NCBI GenBank assembly: GCA_964017065.1
Contig: OZ024788.1
Span: 5,224,887 to 5,288,886, forward strand
Source of the DNA: Haliclona indistincta
Taxonomy: Eukaryota > Porifera > Demospongiae > Haplosclerida > Chalinidae
Direction of reading: 5' to 3'
Length of the DNA: 64,000 nucleotides
Shown: positions 43,294 to 54,635 of the stretch, one piece after another
How the letters are laid out: the number at the start of each line of letters is the position of its first letter
Numbering within the stretch: the first letter of the stretch is position 1
Position numbers and translations under genes: made by a program
Notes under the pieces: generated by a model
Database searches by the model: none
The model's input: the letters and a program-made list of their open reading frames with translations, nothing else
What the model was told of the DNA's origin: nothing

Positions 43294-43785
43294 ACTTTAT
43301 ATTATTGCATAATTTTATTTAGACGCATGCAGGAATCATGTAATTAAAATCCGTCTTTGATCTTCCATTAGCTAGACTTTGTAATTTTCCCTGAACAATA
43401 TCTATCATGAAGAACATCTGATGTTTTAGGTCATTAAATAACAGATCGATGCCATGCTCAGATCTATCATGGTGTTGGTATCTTCAATAATAACAATGAG
43501 CTAGCATAACATTTTTTGCTAGATATTATGTAAAAATTGTCACCTAAATAATCTCCAGACATGTGATTGAAGATACAGTGCAGTGGATGATTGACATGAA
43601 TTGGTAAATTGAGGCACCTTTTATGCCGAAGCTTAATTAATAATAATATTATAGTATAAAATAACTTCAACAAGCTTGCATGTAAAGGGGAAGATAAATT
43701 TTTTATATCTAGGTACAACCTCAGCTAATACTATGAAGAATGCTATGCAATGTGAGCTCATTCTACAACTGTGTTCGGTACTTGA

Positions 43786-46059
43786 CTACACAACGCACTG
43801 TCTGTCTTTGCAATTACTACCAGGAGCTATATTTCTATTACGATTTCCAGATATTTTCGTAACATCAGGGTAACAGTATCGATTCACTCCACGTTCATGT
43901 GGCGTCGATTCATCCGTACTGCTGCTGTATGTAAGCAACACAATATAACGGTATCGATACACTCCACGTTCATCTGGCGTCGATTCATCCGTACTGCTGC
44001 TGCATGTAAGCAACACAATATAACAATAATTTTATTACTTACAGTTTCAATACCTTAATTTTTTAACCAGCTGTCCATTGTTTTCATCACACGTCAAGGA
44101 CGAACTGATTTTAAAATTTATTTTTGTAGTCTGTTTCATAACCTTTTCAACTTCTTCAACAGATTCACAGTGTTTAGCTTCATAGTCCACTACATGTGTC
44201 TCGCCATCTACCTTATGTGTAAATGTTTCTTTTAGTCCTTTTTCTATAGAACCCCAATTGGTTTTAGGCTTGCATGTGCACAATAAATATCATTATAATG
44301 TTGTGTTTAGAGTGAAACTTACTTTAAATTTATCTTCATGCAAACTGATTATATATTCTGCTTGTAATTCCTTATTTTCACACCACACAAGAACTTTGTA
44401 CCACTCTTTTGGTATGCTGACACTGGTACCTTTAACCCTGGAAGAAAAACACAATAAATGAATGAAGACTGTAGCAACATTTCAGCAAACAATTTGTCTC
44501 CTTTTGTAATTCCTGTGATCACGAGTAAGTTGTTCTTGGCTTTTGCTTTTTTTCGTGTGTACTCTTCCCAGCTATTCCAAACATGATTATTATGAATCTT
44601 ATACTGTGGATATATGTTCGACTTTTTAAAAGTTTGTAGACTTGATCTGTCACATGTCATATCACCTGCATGTAAATGACACTCATAGATTTGCAAATCA
44701 TGGTTAATTGCTTAAAGATAACCATGTAGATCAGTCAAAATAGGCCAAAATCTGTTATGCCATTGTCAAAAATACATGTGAGAGGCCAGGTATAGAATTC
44801 AGAATTTGACCCAATTGAAAAGAACATTTTAACCCTTTAAGGCCCATAGCGGCTTTAGGCGTCATAATTGACTCCACCTACTCTAGATGTCATAAAAAGT
44901 GCAAAAAATGCTCTAGAAAGGTTAATTGCAAAAGATGACTTTACCTGAAAAAACCCACTGTTTTTCGGCGCGCCCTCCCCACTAAAACGTACAGCACAGG
45001 GGGAATTTTAAAGGGGGGTGTCCCCCCGTTAACCCGGGGTTCGAAGAGGCGGAGCCCCTCGCCACTTTTGACATTTTTAAGGCTTCAGGATGCCCGGAAA
45101 TGCATACTTGGGCATGGAATATGGTCTAAACTATGCTGTTTGCTCACCTGGACACCACCAGCCAAGGTTTTTGTATCAGTCACGAGGGCTAAACGAAGAC
45201 CAAAATTGGCCTAAAAAATGATGAGGTTGCAGCACTTAAGCGGCTTCAGTTCCGAAGTGGGAGTGGCCAACTCACAGTTTAGTGCATGGTCGTAAACTTT
45301 GACATACCAGGAAAAAACAGTGCTAGTTTGGAACAGCTAGCGTACTGCATGTTGAAGACAAACTGTCAGTTTAGAACAAGTCGAATTTTCGTCAAAATAA
45401 TTCAGTCACTAAAGAGTTAAAGAACAACAATTCATGTATACTCTGCTTGTATAGAATTATTGGTGGAAGTTCTTCATTAAGTGTCACCACATTCTGGCGC
45501 GGATTGTTAAAAAGAATATTCCTTTAACCGGGTTAAATAATGAGCCTCTCAAACCCACATGGTTTATTAGTATTACAACTTCAAAAACACATTAAGAATT
45601 TTCTTGCCAACCTGGTGACTATTGTGCACATTAATCTGATCTGCCAACATGTCCGCACTATATAAATAGCCATACCTTGAGGAACTAAGTGACCTTTAGT
45701 AAAACCATATGCATGCTGCCAACAATCTCGTTCAAGAACTGATAAATCACTTGCAAATAATTCAGAATCCTGCTGCAAGTATTTTGGTCGTTTACTGCTA
45801 GTTTTCTGAGTTGTACAAATGCAATCAGTGTCAGCAGTAAAATAAATAATCACTGTTCAGTTCTTACCTTATTCTTTGGAGCATCACCATTTAGTCGTTC
45901 AACTGCGAATAACGCCATTTTTTGTCGTGTACTGTAGCATATGACATATTCTTCTCTACATAATATCCTGAGGTGCTTGAAATCCTCAGCACTGACGTCA
46001 TAATCAAAGATCAAATGTTTCGACTCACTCAATAAAATTGTTTTATCAAAACAATTTTC
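43786..46059 (-). CDS. DNA/RNA non-specific endonuclease family protein (ENDO_NS fold), atypical active site
   Basis: Six exons with matching phases: 46059-45868, 45805-45676, 44665-44491, 44437-44323, 44268-44054, 43999-43786; at least 347 codons. The first visible exon is entered in phase 0 from an upstream exon (see 49416-49568). Family features: VICYSTRQKMALFAVERL, YGFTKGHLVPQGDM (in place of the usual DRGH), SNIYPQYKIHNNHVWNSWEE (the Asn/Trp metal-binding block), NNLLVITG and SIPKEWYKVLVW. The catalytic His is kept but the preceding Asp and Arg are Thr and Lys, so activity may be altered or lost. The closest functional analogues are secreted or organellar nucleases such as ENDOD1 or EndoG. 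A C-terminal extension of about 140 residues ends in a 75-bp tandem duplication. Confidence 0.8.
43870..44022. repeat. 75-bp tandem duplication in the nuclease last exon
   Basis: Two copies of a unit of about 75 bp (plus strand contains CTCCACGTTCATGTGGCGTC and GATTCATCCGTACTGCTGCT). On the coding strand both read STDESTPxERGVxRY. Each unit starts at a CAG acceptor-like site, so it may be an exon duplication now read through. Confidence 0.85.
44829..45420. mobile_element. piggyBac-type MITE with TTAA target sites
   Basis: Inserted in an intron of the nuclease gene. Left edge TTAA-CCCTTTAAGG (44829) and right edge CACTAAAGAG-TTAA (to 45420) form short inverted ends flanked by TTAA on both sides, the piggyBac hallmark. 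About 584 bp between the TTAAs, no transposase; a GC-rich centre with CCCCGTTAACCCGGGG. Confidence 0.6.
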
Positions 46060-46266
46060 CTATAAAAACACAGATTTAAAGTGTAAACTATGCATGGATG
46101 AAATAGGTATGTTTGCATATCATAGTATCAAAAAAACCCTCAACAGGATGTAGGAATGGTAGATTGGCAATGAACAAATCTGTCACTGGTCCGCAATGTA
46201 AACCAACAAGGAGGTAACGTAGAATGGTAACATGATTGACTGGATCTCTAACATCAGTGGCTGCTG

Positions 46267-47400
46267 CCCGTACGGCGAAGATATGGCAGTGCCGTTTTTA
46301 GTGCCTCCAGGCGAGACGCCATCTTGTCATTCCCATAGCAACTGACCTTATAGTCTTTATTAGTAGACTCATTGTAAGCGCTTACCTCTTAGGATAGCCC
46401 CTAGGTAGTTAGAATACCCCTGATGTCGTCAACAGCCAAGATCAGTGGCTGTTGACTGAGAGTTTACTGTCTTGTCCGCAGCCATTGATGTAGCGATGCA
46501 TGATGTATTATCCAGTCAATCATGTTATCCTTCTGTAAAATCTCCTTATTGATTACTGTGGGGCCCGTGGCACATATCTTCATTGCCCGTATACATCCCT
46601 ACTTCCTTTTGATTTCGTTAGAAACCTTTTTAATTTTTCCAGTGATTTTTCAAATTTAGGCACTTGCCAGGAGAGCTTCACGACTGTTTGTGTGTGTTGC
46701 GTTCTGGGCACTACTCTGCTAGCTAGTATGAGCAACTTAACTTTATGACATGCTGTTTATATCCTGTTTATCTTCATCACTGATTATACACTATTATAAT
46801 CAAGTACATAAACTTTATTGTGAATGAAAATAATTCTAATGACTTGTTACAGTACGACCCCGATTATCTGAACAGCTCTATGGTATACAGTGAGATTTTA
46901 GTCTAGGTACTACATGATTGCTGATAAGCATTTCTACCTAGCTCTCCTCATAGTAACTACACTATTTAACAGTAACATCATGTTTTATCTTCTCAGCTCA
47001 CTGGACACAGGTCACTACTACTTGTGGTCCGCCATCATCTGACGCCGCATGCACTGCTGGGCAAGTACTTTTTGACTATAAAGAACAGTTTTAGTCTGTC
47101 ATGCAAACCCAAAAGACTATTTAAAATATATTATTGTGCCACGCGGTAGACGTGGCATATTCAGGGTTGGGCGGAAAACAAGATGGCGGCTACACTTAGG
47201 CTTAACGCAATAATTCACGTTTATCTTGGCTGTTGACGACATCAGGGGTATTTTAACTACCTATGGGCTATCCTATGAGGTAAGCGCTTACAATGAGTCT
47301 ACTAATAAAGACTATAAGGTCAGTTGCTATGGGAATGACAAGATGGCGTCTCGCCTGGAGGCACTAAAAACGGCACTGCCATATCTTCGCCGTACGGGTG
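46267..47400. mobile_element. Large inverted repeat, arms about 175 bp
   Basis: 46267-46442 (begins CCCGTACGGCGAAGATATGG) is the inverted copy of 47227-47400 (ends CCATATCTTCGCCGTACGGG), separated by about 780 bp without coding capacity. Arms are near-identical, which suggests a young element or ongoing gene conversion. A 61-codon frame in the right arm is an accident of the repeat. Confidence 0.85.
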
Positions 47401-48067
47401 TTTCAAGCTAATCTAACGTTCCGAAGCTCTTTGCAAGATTTGTGCAATTACAATGAGACCTTTAGAAGCAAAAGCAACCAGGTTTAAGGTGGTAAACCAG
47501 AGTTCACGTGGTCACCCGTTTGTTCCGATCTTCTTCCTTCTTCTTCTAGTCTTCTGCGAGTCTAGCACAGTAGTGAGCGAACCAAACGCAACTAAACGTA
47601 CACAGAAGCAACGCTACCTATGACCATCAGTGCACCTGACATCTATTTAGGCCTAAAACATTGGGAGAAGTGAGCACGGTAATTCCAGAAAAACAGCGAT
47701 TTTTGGTCCATAACACTGGACTCCATTCCATGCTTCTGCCATAGCTTCTGCTTACTCGCGCACGCCCGTGTATGTACTGAATAATTCTAATGCACCTTAG
47801 TACAAATGGCTTCATAGTGGAACGCGAGTGCTGCTTCCACTAGCTGCCAGTGTTCACTGCAGACAACGAGCAAATCTTCACTGATTTGCCTGTCAGGCTT
47901 GGCAAGAAAGTTAGCTTAAGCTAAGCTATTGTTGCATGGTCCGTGTTGCATGTAGTGCAGAGCCGATCAAGTGTAGTCACTCCGCGCATGCAGTACTGTT
48001 CTCTTTACAATAGCACTGTATTAGCATAAGTGCCAACTAAGTCATTAATAAATAAAAAGAAAAGAAA

Positions 48068-48342
48068 CAAGTAATAAAACCATTTTAACCAAAATGCAAG
48101 AGATTTAGGGTTGGTACATTTATCGAAAAAGTATGGAAACAAGATTTTGAGGATTGTAACAATAGCAGTATAATGCTACCTCCCTAAATTAACTGCTTTC
48201 GATAGTTGTGGTTAATTTAATAGGGAGGTAGCATTATACTGCTATTGTTACAATCCTCAAAATTTTGTTTCCATACTTTTTTCGATAAATGTACCAACCC
48301 TAAATCTCTTGCATTTTGGTTAAAATGTTTTTATTACTTGTG
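48068..48342. mobile_element. Near-perfect palindrome of about 275 bp
   Basis: Arms of about 120 bp (left begins ACAAGTAATAAAACCATTTT, right ends in its complement) around a 32-nt centre that is itself partly palindromic (AATTAACTGC...GGTTAATTT). Would extrude as a cruciform or form a long hairpin RNA. Confidence 0.9.
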
Positions 48343-48347
48343 TATGA

Positions 48348-49342
48348 GCGCTTTTCAGGAATTTGTGCTTTCTCGAGAAAGCGCAGCGCTTTTTAGGAAT
48401 CCCTAGAAAGCACGGGCTTTCTCGAGAAAGCGCAACGGATAGTGCGCTTTCTAAGGTTTAACGCCTGTTGTTACACAGCTCTTGTCGCTCAAGAATCGCC
48501 AAAAAATAGCTCTCCACTACTGTAGGTGTTAGAATATAACTTGGGTGATTCTATTTTTGAGTGTACTGTAATGGCCCATGGCAGCAAATCGTGCAAGTGC
48601 AGCTGTGACGATCGAGCCTGAGCTAGCACACTGAGCCTGAGCGAGCATGCACGGCTCCACTTTTGCTCAGTACTGCTATTATATACCTATAGCTCCCACA
48701 GGCCACCGTGACCATTCTGAAGAGAAGCAACAACGACAGATATTTATGTGTAATTTCAGTGTGTTAGGGCCTATTGTTTTTACTCCAGCTATATACCTGC
48801 ATGCAGCTGTGCCTACTGTATACTGAGCGTCCATGCATAGCAGTAATGTTGTCAGCCCGGCTTCCTGTGCATCGTGACAGGGTACATCACACTATGATGA
48901 GAGACAGGTAGCAAGGTAGCATTGCATACCCAGGCATACATGTTACGATCTTAGGTACAACAGAGCAGCACAGGTAATATAGTAGTAGCTAAAGTGGAAC
49001 CGTGCATGCTCGCTCAGGCTCAGTGTGCTATCTCAGGCTCGGTCGTCACAGCTGCCTGACTAGCACGAGTTGTTGCCATGGGCCATTACACTCGAAAATA
49101 TTTGTCTCACCCAACTTAAATTCTAACACCTATAGTAGTAGAGAGCTATTTTGTGGCGATTCTTGAGCGACAAGAGCCGTGTAACAACAGGCGTTAAACA
49201 TTAGAAAGCGCACTATCCGTTGCGCTTTCTGTGACTGCGCTTTCTGGAGAAAGCGCAGCGCTTTCTCCAGAAAGCCCGCGCTTTCTAGGGATTCCTAAAA
49301 AGCGCTGCGCTTTCTCGAGAAAGCGCAAATTCTTAAAAGCGC
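48348..49342. mobile_element. 1-kb inverted-repeat element with CTTTCTCGAGAAAG-rich ends
   Basis: Left arm from 48348 (GCGCTTTTCAGGAATTTG) and right arm ending 49342 (AATTCTTAAAAGCGC) match over more than 300 bp, through TAACGCCTGTTGTTACACAG and GAGCCTGAGCGAGCATGCAC, with about 330 bp unpaired between. The outer 120 bp are built of nested CTTTCTCGAGAAAG palindromes. No ORF. It starts only six bases after the preceding palindrome ends. Confidence 0.85.
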
Positions 49343-49415
49343 AGAACATAATTATAATTATAATAATAATAATATAAATTATAACGGGTACGGGTAGTGC
49401 GCATTGGTAAATTAC

Positions 49416-49568
49416 CTGAACAATACTGTCTGAATGACCAGGTTCTGGTGGATCCGTACATGTATTTGGTGGCGGCGCCGGTGCCGTTGTCTTTCCTCCA
49501 CTGACGACCGTGACAATTGTTGGAAGACATCCTACTACGAGTAACAGTAGCAGACGAAGAAACACCAT
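49416..49568 (-). CDS. Signal-peptide exon, probably exon 1 of the nuclease gene
   Basis: ATG at 49568-49566 opens a strong signal peptide (MVFLRLLLLLVVGCLPTIVT) followed by a Pro/Thr-rich stretch, 51 codons to a GTAATT donor (49415), phase 0. The next same-strand exon entered in phase 0 is the nuclease exon at 46059. Joining them would give a secreted nuclease of about 398 aa. The link crosses roughly 3.4 kb of inverted-repeat elements and is inferred only from phase, strand and the secretory habit of such nucleases. Confidence 0.45.
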
Positions 49569-49923
49569 AACTTGCAGCGCAGTTATAGTAGCCAACTATC
49601 CGAAAGCGTGGGGGTGCCTAAATAATATAATATTAATTATAAAAATAAAATTGCATTCCTAAAATTTTTTTATTCTTAGTCAATTAAATCACTTAGTGGT
49701 GAATATCATTGAACTCTGAAGTTGATTCTCGTTCACAGAGACAGAGATCTGTCTCTGTGACTGCAATTATATTACATCCCATCAGTGCACCACTGAGGTC
49801 AACGGAGTTTGGTCAGTGATAAGATCTGTTTGATCAATTTTGTGTAACTTTTCTTATCTGTGTGTCGATTTTGTGGTTTGATTGTGCATTTTGAAATTTG
49901 ATTTTGATCTCTTAATTTGGCGA

Positions 49924-52787
49924 TTAAAATAGAATGTGCAAATGTTCATCTGTGCAGTTATGAACTACAGTAATAGTGTCCGCATTAACTTGGCCTGAGG
50001 ATAGTGTGAGATACAACAACAGTTGTTTTTCGCTAACTGGATTGTTTCGTAGTATAATTTCCACTGAATTGCTGTCTGGCTGACTAGCTGCGTATGAGTG
50101 AGTGCAAGTGTCCATTAGTTCAAATTTTCTTACAACGCTGTAAAAAGATGAGTCATATAACATTTCGAAAAGTCTCTGCATGTAGTGGCAGCCAAGAAAC
50201 AAAACCGGTGTGACACAATTTATGCTGATGTCACTTGCTCTATGAAAGTCGATAAATTTTGCAAGAAAAGTGATAAACATGTCCGGTGTTAGTTCAACAA
50301 CAGGCAAGGTTTCCCATTGTAAAGAACAGCTTGCGTAGATGTCCAAATCTTTAGGCACTTCACCATCAAGAGATCCAACCAAGATCATGTCTAATTCACC
50401 AACCTCGATACTAAATGTCCCACTAAGTACAGTCAGCAAGAATTCATGATCGATCAGTATGTTCAATGGTAAGAACCATTCTAGCTTTTGGTAAGATCCT
50501 TTGATTGCTTGACAATAGTTTCAGATTATCAGTGAAGTCAACTGGATACTTGACAATGGTCTTTACAATACTTTGCATATGCATGTGTATGTCAACCAGG
50601 TTCAAGTTTGGGAAGGGATTGGCAATGTCAGCTACATACATTCTCATTGAAGGAGAATGCTGGGTGAAGCGTATTCGGGTTATATTCAAATGAAGAATAG
50701 TGAGCAATGATCGGACTTCCACATGCCGAGTTGAATAGGGCATTAAATGATCCAAGTTTAGCACAGTTCCGTACATGTGCAAGTAAGCAGCAGCCAAAAG
50801 GTCATGCTTGTGTTCAGCCTCCAAGCCGCACATGGTATAGTCATTCAGCAGCCCAGTCCAGGCTCTGTTTTCAAAGTTGCGCAGCATGTCGAAAACAAGA
50901 CTAAGCAGAGCTATGTTTGAGGAGTACAAGCCACAGGCAAAGTAGAAATAGTGTCGATGAAGAATAACGCGAGTATCGAAGTCCGAAATGTCAACCTTGT
51001 TGTTTATTGCAGCATGAAAGGCTGCCCAAAATTCTTGAATAACTAAATGCGGAAAAGAGAATTTCTTCTCATGTATCCCATATCCGTCTGGAACAACAGA
51101 CTGATGAGGAGACAATAGCCCAAAGTTGTCACCATCGGGTAGGTATGAGTGGAGCTCTGTTGTGTTAAATTGTGTTCGACCAGATTTCAATTTTTTGCCG
51201 TGAAGTGTAAGGTTTAGATCTTGAGCAGTTAAACTATCGAATGCTAACTTAGAGACATTGACAATCGTATCAGCAAGGCTCGAGTTACACAAGCGAAGTG
51301 AACGTAGATCAGTCAACCTGACATTGGCACAGGCCTTTGGCCAAAATTTTCTTAACTCTCGCCTGAAAGATTTTGAAATCGATCTAGTATACGCCTCCGT
51401 CAAAGTTGATGGAAAGGTTGATTCTCCTTTTGCACTTTCAACAAACATTGTGAGGTGAAGTGGAGAAGTACACAGTTGAAATATAGCAGGCTTCTCTTTC
51501 AGAAATTTCAAAAATTCTTCAGCATACTCCTGATCAGGAATGTTACTTGTCACATACTCTTCAATTCCTTTAGAATTAAAACCAGTCAGTTCATACGCCT
51601 TGAAGCCACTAGCTCCACTTGTTTCAAAGAATGCTTCATAAGCCTCTGGTCTTGATAACACTATAACAGTCGCAGGAATAAGCTTCCGACGGTCAATAAT
51701 CTTGTATATGTAGTTGCCGGGATCATTGTATGCTGGAGGGTATTCATCTAGACCATCAAATATAATGCAAAGACTTTCAGCACTTCTAGGTTCAGACAGG
51801 TATTGTGCTATTTCTTCATCAATGTGCTTAATATCACCACTCATACTGTAACGAAGAATATCTGATAAGCTCAAGTTTTTTCCACTAGGTCGTTCCATTC
51901 TCAATTCTCTCAGAGTAACTCGCAATAAGAGGGGGCATTCAGCAATTTTTGAATTTTCTGTTTTATTCCACCATTCCTTAGTGAGTCTATTGACTAATGT
52001 AGTTTTGCCACTACCTGGCCTGCCTTGAATTAGAATACGCTGACCAAGACTTGTGAACTTAAAGAAGGTGTCAAAATAAAGTTCTTTAGATTCATCCGGT
52101 TGAAATGTCTGACTGTCTTCGCCTAGATCTTTTATCTCATAAAATACAGGAGGATAGAATTTGACAGCAAACTTATCATAAAAAAGCACTTCTATACCAG
52201 GGACCTCGGGTTGATTTTTGTAAAGTGTTTTGATATTTTCTGTGTACCTGAGAAGAAGTGGTGAAATGCTGCTCGGCTGCGCCTCAGATGGCGGATTGAA
52301 GTTATCCACTAGAACATTTTGACTGTGATAGAGAATGAAGGAAAGCACAGCTGCAATCAGACCTACTAATATAGCCGTTCTGTAACCAGGTGTATTAGAT
52401 CTTTGCACTTCAGTTTCGGAGTGATTGTCTGGAGTAGCTGTACTAGCAATCCTAAGAAGACGTTCATCATCACGGCACTTTCTGAAAAAGAAAATCATTC
52501 TCTGGTCTAAATATTATTTCTCAAGCTCACTTCAGGGCTCTCTTGAACTTCTCCAGTGTCGCAGCATCGCCGTACCACTTCAGCCACGCATCGAGCACCT
52601 TCAGCAAACATTCCTTTGGTGAACGATGGTGGGCCCACTCTATTTCATCCAGTGTGCTGGATTTTACCTTCAATCGAGTACCGATCTCTCTCCATTGAGC
52701 AGCATTCAAGCCCTGTTTATAGACCAGCTCAATTAGAGTAGCGTTAGACAAGGCGCCATCTGAATCTGTATCCTCCTCGTCAGACAT
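49924..52787 (-). CDS. Death domain-TM-NACHT protein B (one single-base frameshift)
   Basis: Exon 1 (52787-52531) encodes a death-fold domain (ATLIELVYKQGLNAAQWREI, STLDEIEWAHH). Exon 2 starts at 52481 (phase 2). Domains: TM at about residues 121-138 (TAILVGLIAAVLSFILYH), Walker A GRPGSGKTT at about 239-247, Walker B LCIIFDGLDE at about 323-332, ATVIVLSRPEA, the NLR-type motif LVIQEFWAAFHAA, then a long C-terminal region. At 50486-50489 the run AAAA (copy A has AAA) shifts the frame; the next frame stays open from there to TAG near 49924 and aligns with the C-terminus of copy A. A homopolymer sequencing error would restore one protein of about 940 aa; otherwise the protein is truncated after about 764 residues. 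No leucine-rich repeats are evident. Confidence 0.82.
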
Positions 52788-53263
52788 TGAAATTTGGGGC
52801 GTGTCTGGAATTTGAATGCATCAACGAGCCCCTCCCATACGTATGTAGTCACTCAAAACCATGCTTTGAGTATGGTAGAATAGAGGGACATATTGTATCT
52901 GCTAACAAGCTTCTTGAGCATAATTTGCAGATGCATGGGGCTAAATCTTTTGTCAGTCTATAAACCTTCTTCATGGTTTCTTATTGCTTAGTACTAGTGG
53001 GAATACTGACTATCTGGTAAGTAATTCAGCCAGCAGGAATTTTTGCATTGCATCTGAAACCACTGTAGCTAGTAACAGTACAGCCTCAAGTGTTCCAATT
53101 CATGATTGCAAGCATTTTAGGATGTATACGCAAGCAAGCAGTATTTCAGTGCATGCATTTGGTTATGGTGTCAATTCGCAATGCTTCATATTAAATTTTT
53201 TAGTTCATGATCATTTTTTGGAACCTGCTGCTATGATAACAGCTCCAAAGACCCGCACATCTA

Positions 53264-53572
53264 ACATGTGGCGATATAATAGTATCACAGCGATGAATAG
53301 TCTCTGCCGTTAACCGGTTAAACAGGTTAACGAAATTAAATGGCTTTCACATTGCTTCACAGCACCAACCTGGTTGTCAGTTTGTCCGTGGTCAGTCCAT
53401 ACTGCGCGCCGTTAGGTTAGGCGAAGGTTTTTAGGGCCTGTCACGTTATTTAAGGACCCCCGAAATATTCGTTCCGGGGGTCCAAATATTTCGCACATTC
53501 AGGTGTAATTTAAGGACCCCATTGAGATACACGTTCCCCTCGTAGTTTGCCCCCTATATATTGCCAGGTCTA
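53264..53572. mobile_element. 309-bp insertion with 9-bp target-site duplication
   Basis: Present in duplication copy 1, absent at the matching site in copy 2 (about 56355, which reads GCACATCCAGTGCCCC). Flanked by direct repeats GCACATCTA (53255-53263 and 53573-53581). Imperfect inverted ends (ACATGTGGCGATATA versus the complement of TATATTGCCAGGTCT) and an internal palindrome GGACCCCCGAAATATTCG...GGGGGTCC. An 8- to 9-bp duplication fits hAT or Mutator-type MITEs. Confidence 0.75.
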
Positions 53573-54039
53573 GCACATCTAGTGCCCCTCCACCCATGGT
53601 ATTCGAGAAATTGTATGTACAGGTTTGTATAAGATTTGAGTTATCAACTCATATAGCAACCAGCTGTATCTAATCACAATTAGTCTTACTGCTTCTTTAA
53701 TTGTGTTGTTTATACTCATTCCATTGATAATGATGTAAATTTGATCCGATTAACAATGTTCAATGATATTCACTGTTATTGTAGTTATGTGTCACTGTAT
53801 TACGACTAGAAGGATAGTCTGCTAATAATTATGTACAGTCATTTGTTCATTATTAGTACATAGTACGTATCTGGATATCATGTGTACTGGATCAATGAGC
53901 TCAGTGATCAGTGTGATGGTATATCATAACGTTATGGTGGTGGTACCGAGCAATGTTATCTCGAACGAGATGGTTTACTGATGACACTTTACAAAGTGAC
54001 TAACTAAGCTTCAAGAAAAGCTAGTTACACCATGCAGTG

Positions 54040-54310
54040 CTAGCATGCAATTACATATTCTACCAAGCAACACTGGAACTCCAATATGGTGCTCATACTC
54101 TTCACCAATGCAGGCTCCTTAAAGTACCTCACAGCCAGTATGACATAGAGAGAGGTAACACAACTCACTAGCAGATGACCAACACTCTGTATTGAGAGTA
54201 TATGACAGATTTTGCTCATTAGCATATTTTAACAAGGACCAAATCACTCCATTATACATTGGATGACGAACATATCGGTACACACCTGTCTGTACAAGAT
54301 CTGTATTATC
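54040..54310 (-). pseudogene. Methyltransferase gene fragment 1 (MddA/isoprenylcysteine-methyltransferase-like)
   Basis: Minus strand encodes DLVQTGVYRYVRHPMYNG, the RHPxYxG motif of membrane methyltransferases of the ICMT/phospholipid/MddA group, then VGHLLVSCVTSLYVILAVRY. The acidic EE motif reads KE here, and the following conserved block (IGEEYEHHIG) is in another frame. No N-terminal part is present. Not a complete gene. Confidence 0.65.
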
Positions 54311-54635
54311 ACTAAAGAGAGAAAACAGTGTCAACTACAATGTAGGAGGCTGCTACAAGACACAGTCTCATGCCAATAGTGTTTTAAGCACACCTTCCCT
54401 ACATGCAGTATACTGGTACTGAGTTCCAGCCAATCTTTCTCTGATGAGTAGCACTAATAATTGTTGAATATATCGAGCAGTGAATCAACTGACGGAGTTG
54501 TGTCACAGAAGTTGAGAGAGGTGAGAATTTGTTTAAATAAGCCCCTCTCTTTTCTACTGCTAAATGTAGGTAGAAAGACTGCAAGTTATCTGAATCGCTA
54601 CACTTAGAATACAGCTAATACAGCATAGAATACAG

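Noticed and set aside
46851..46905. TACAGTACGACCCCGATTATCTGAAC similar to the left end of the mariner-type MITE at 29424
   Set aside because: Only one end is visible and no inverted partner was found nearby, so it is at most a solo fragment.
47226..47411. 61-codon plus-strand frame with a coding-like appearance
   Set aside because: It coincides with the right arm of the 46267-47400 inverted repeat and has no supported splice partner.
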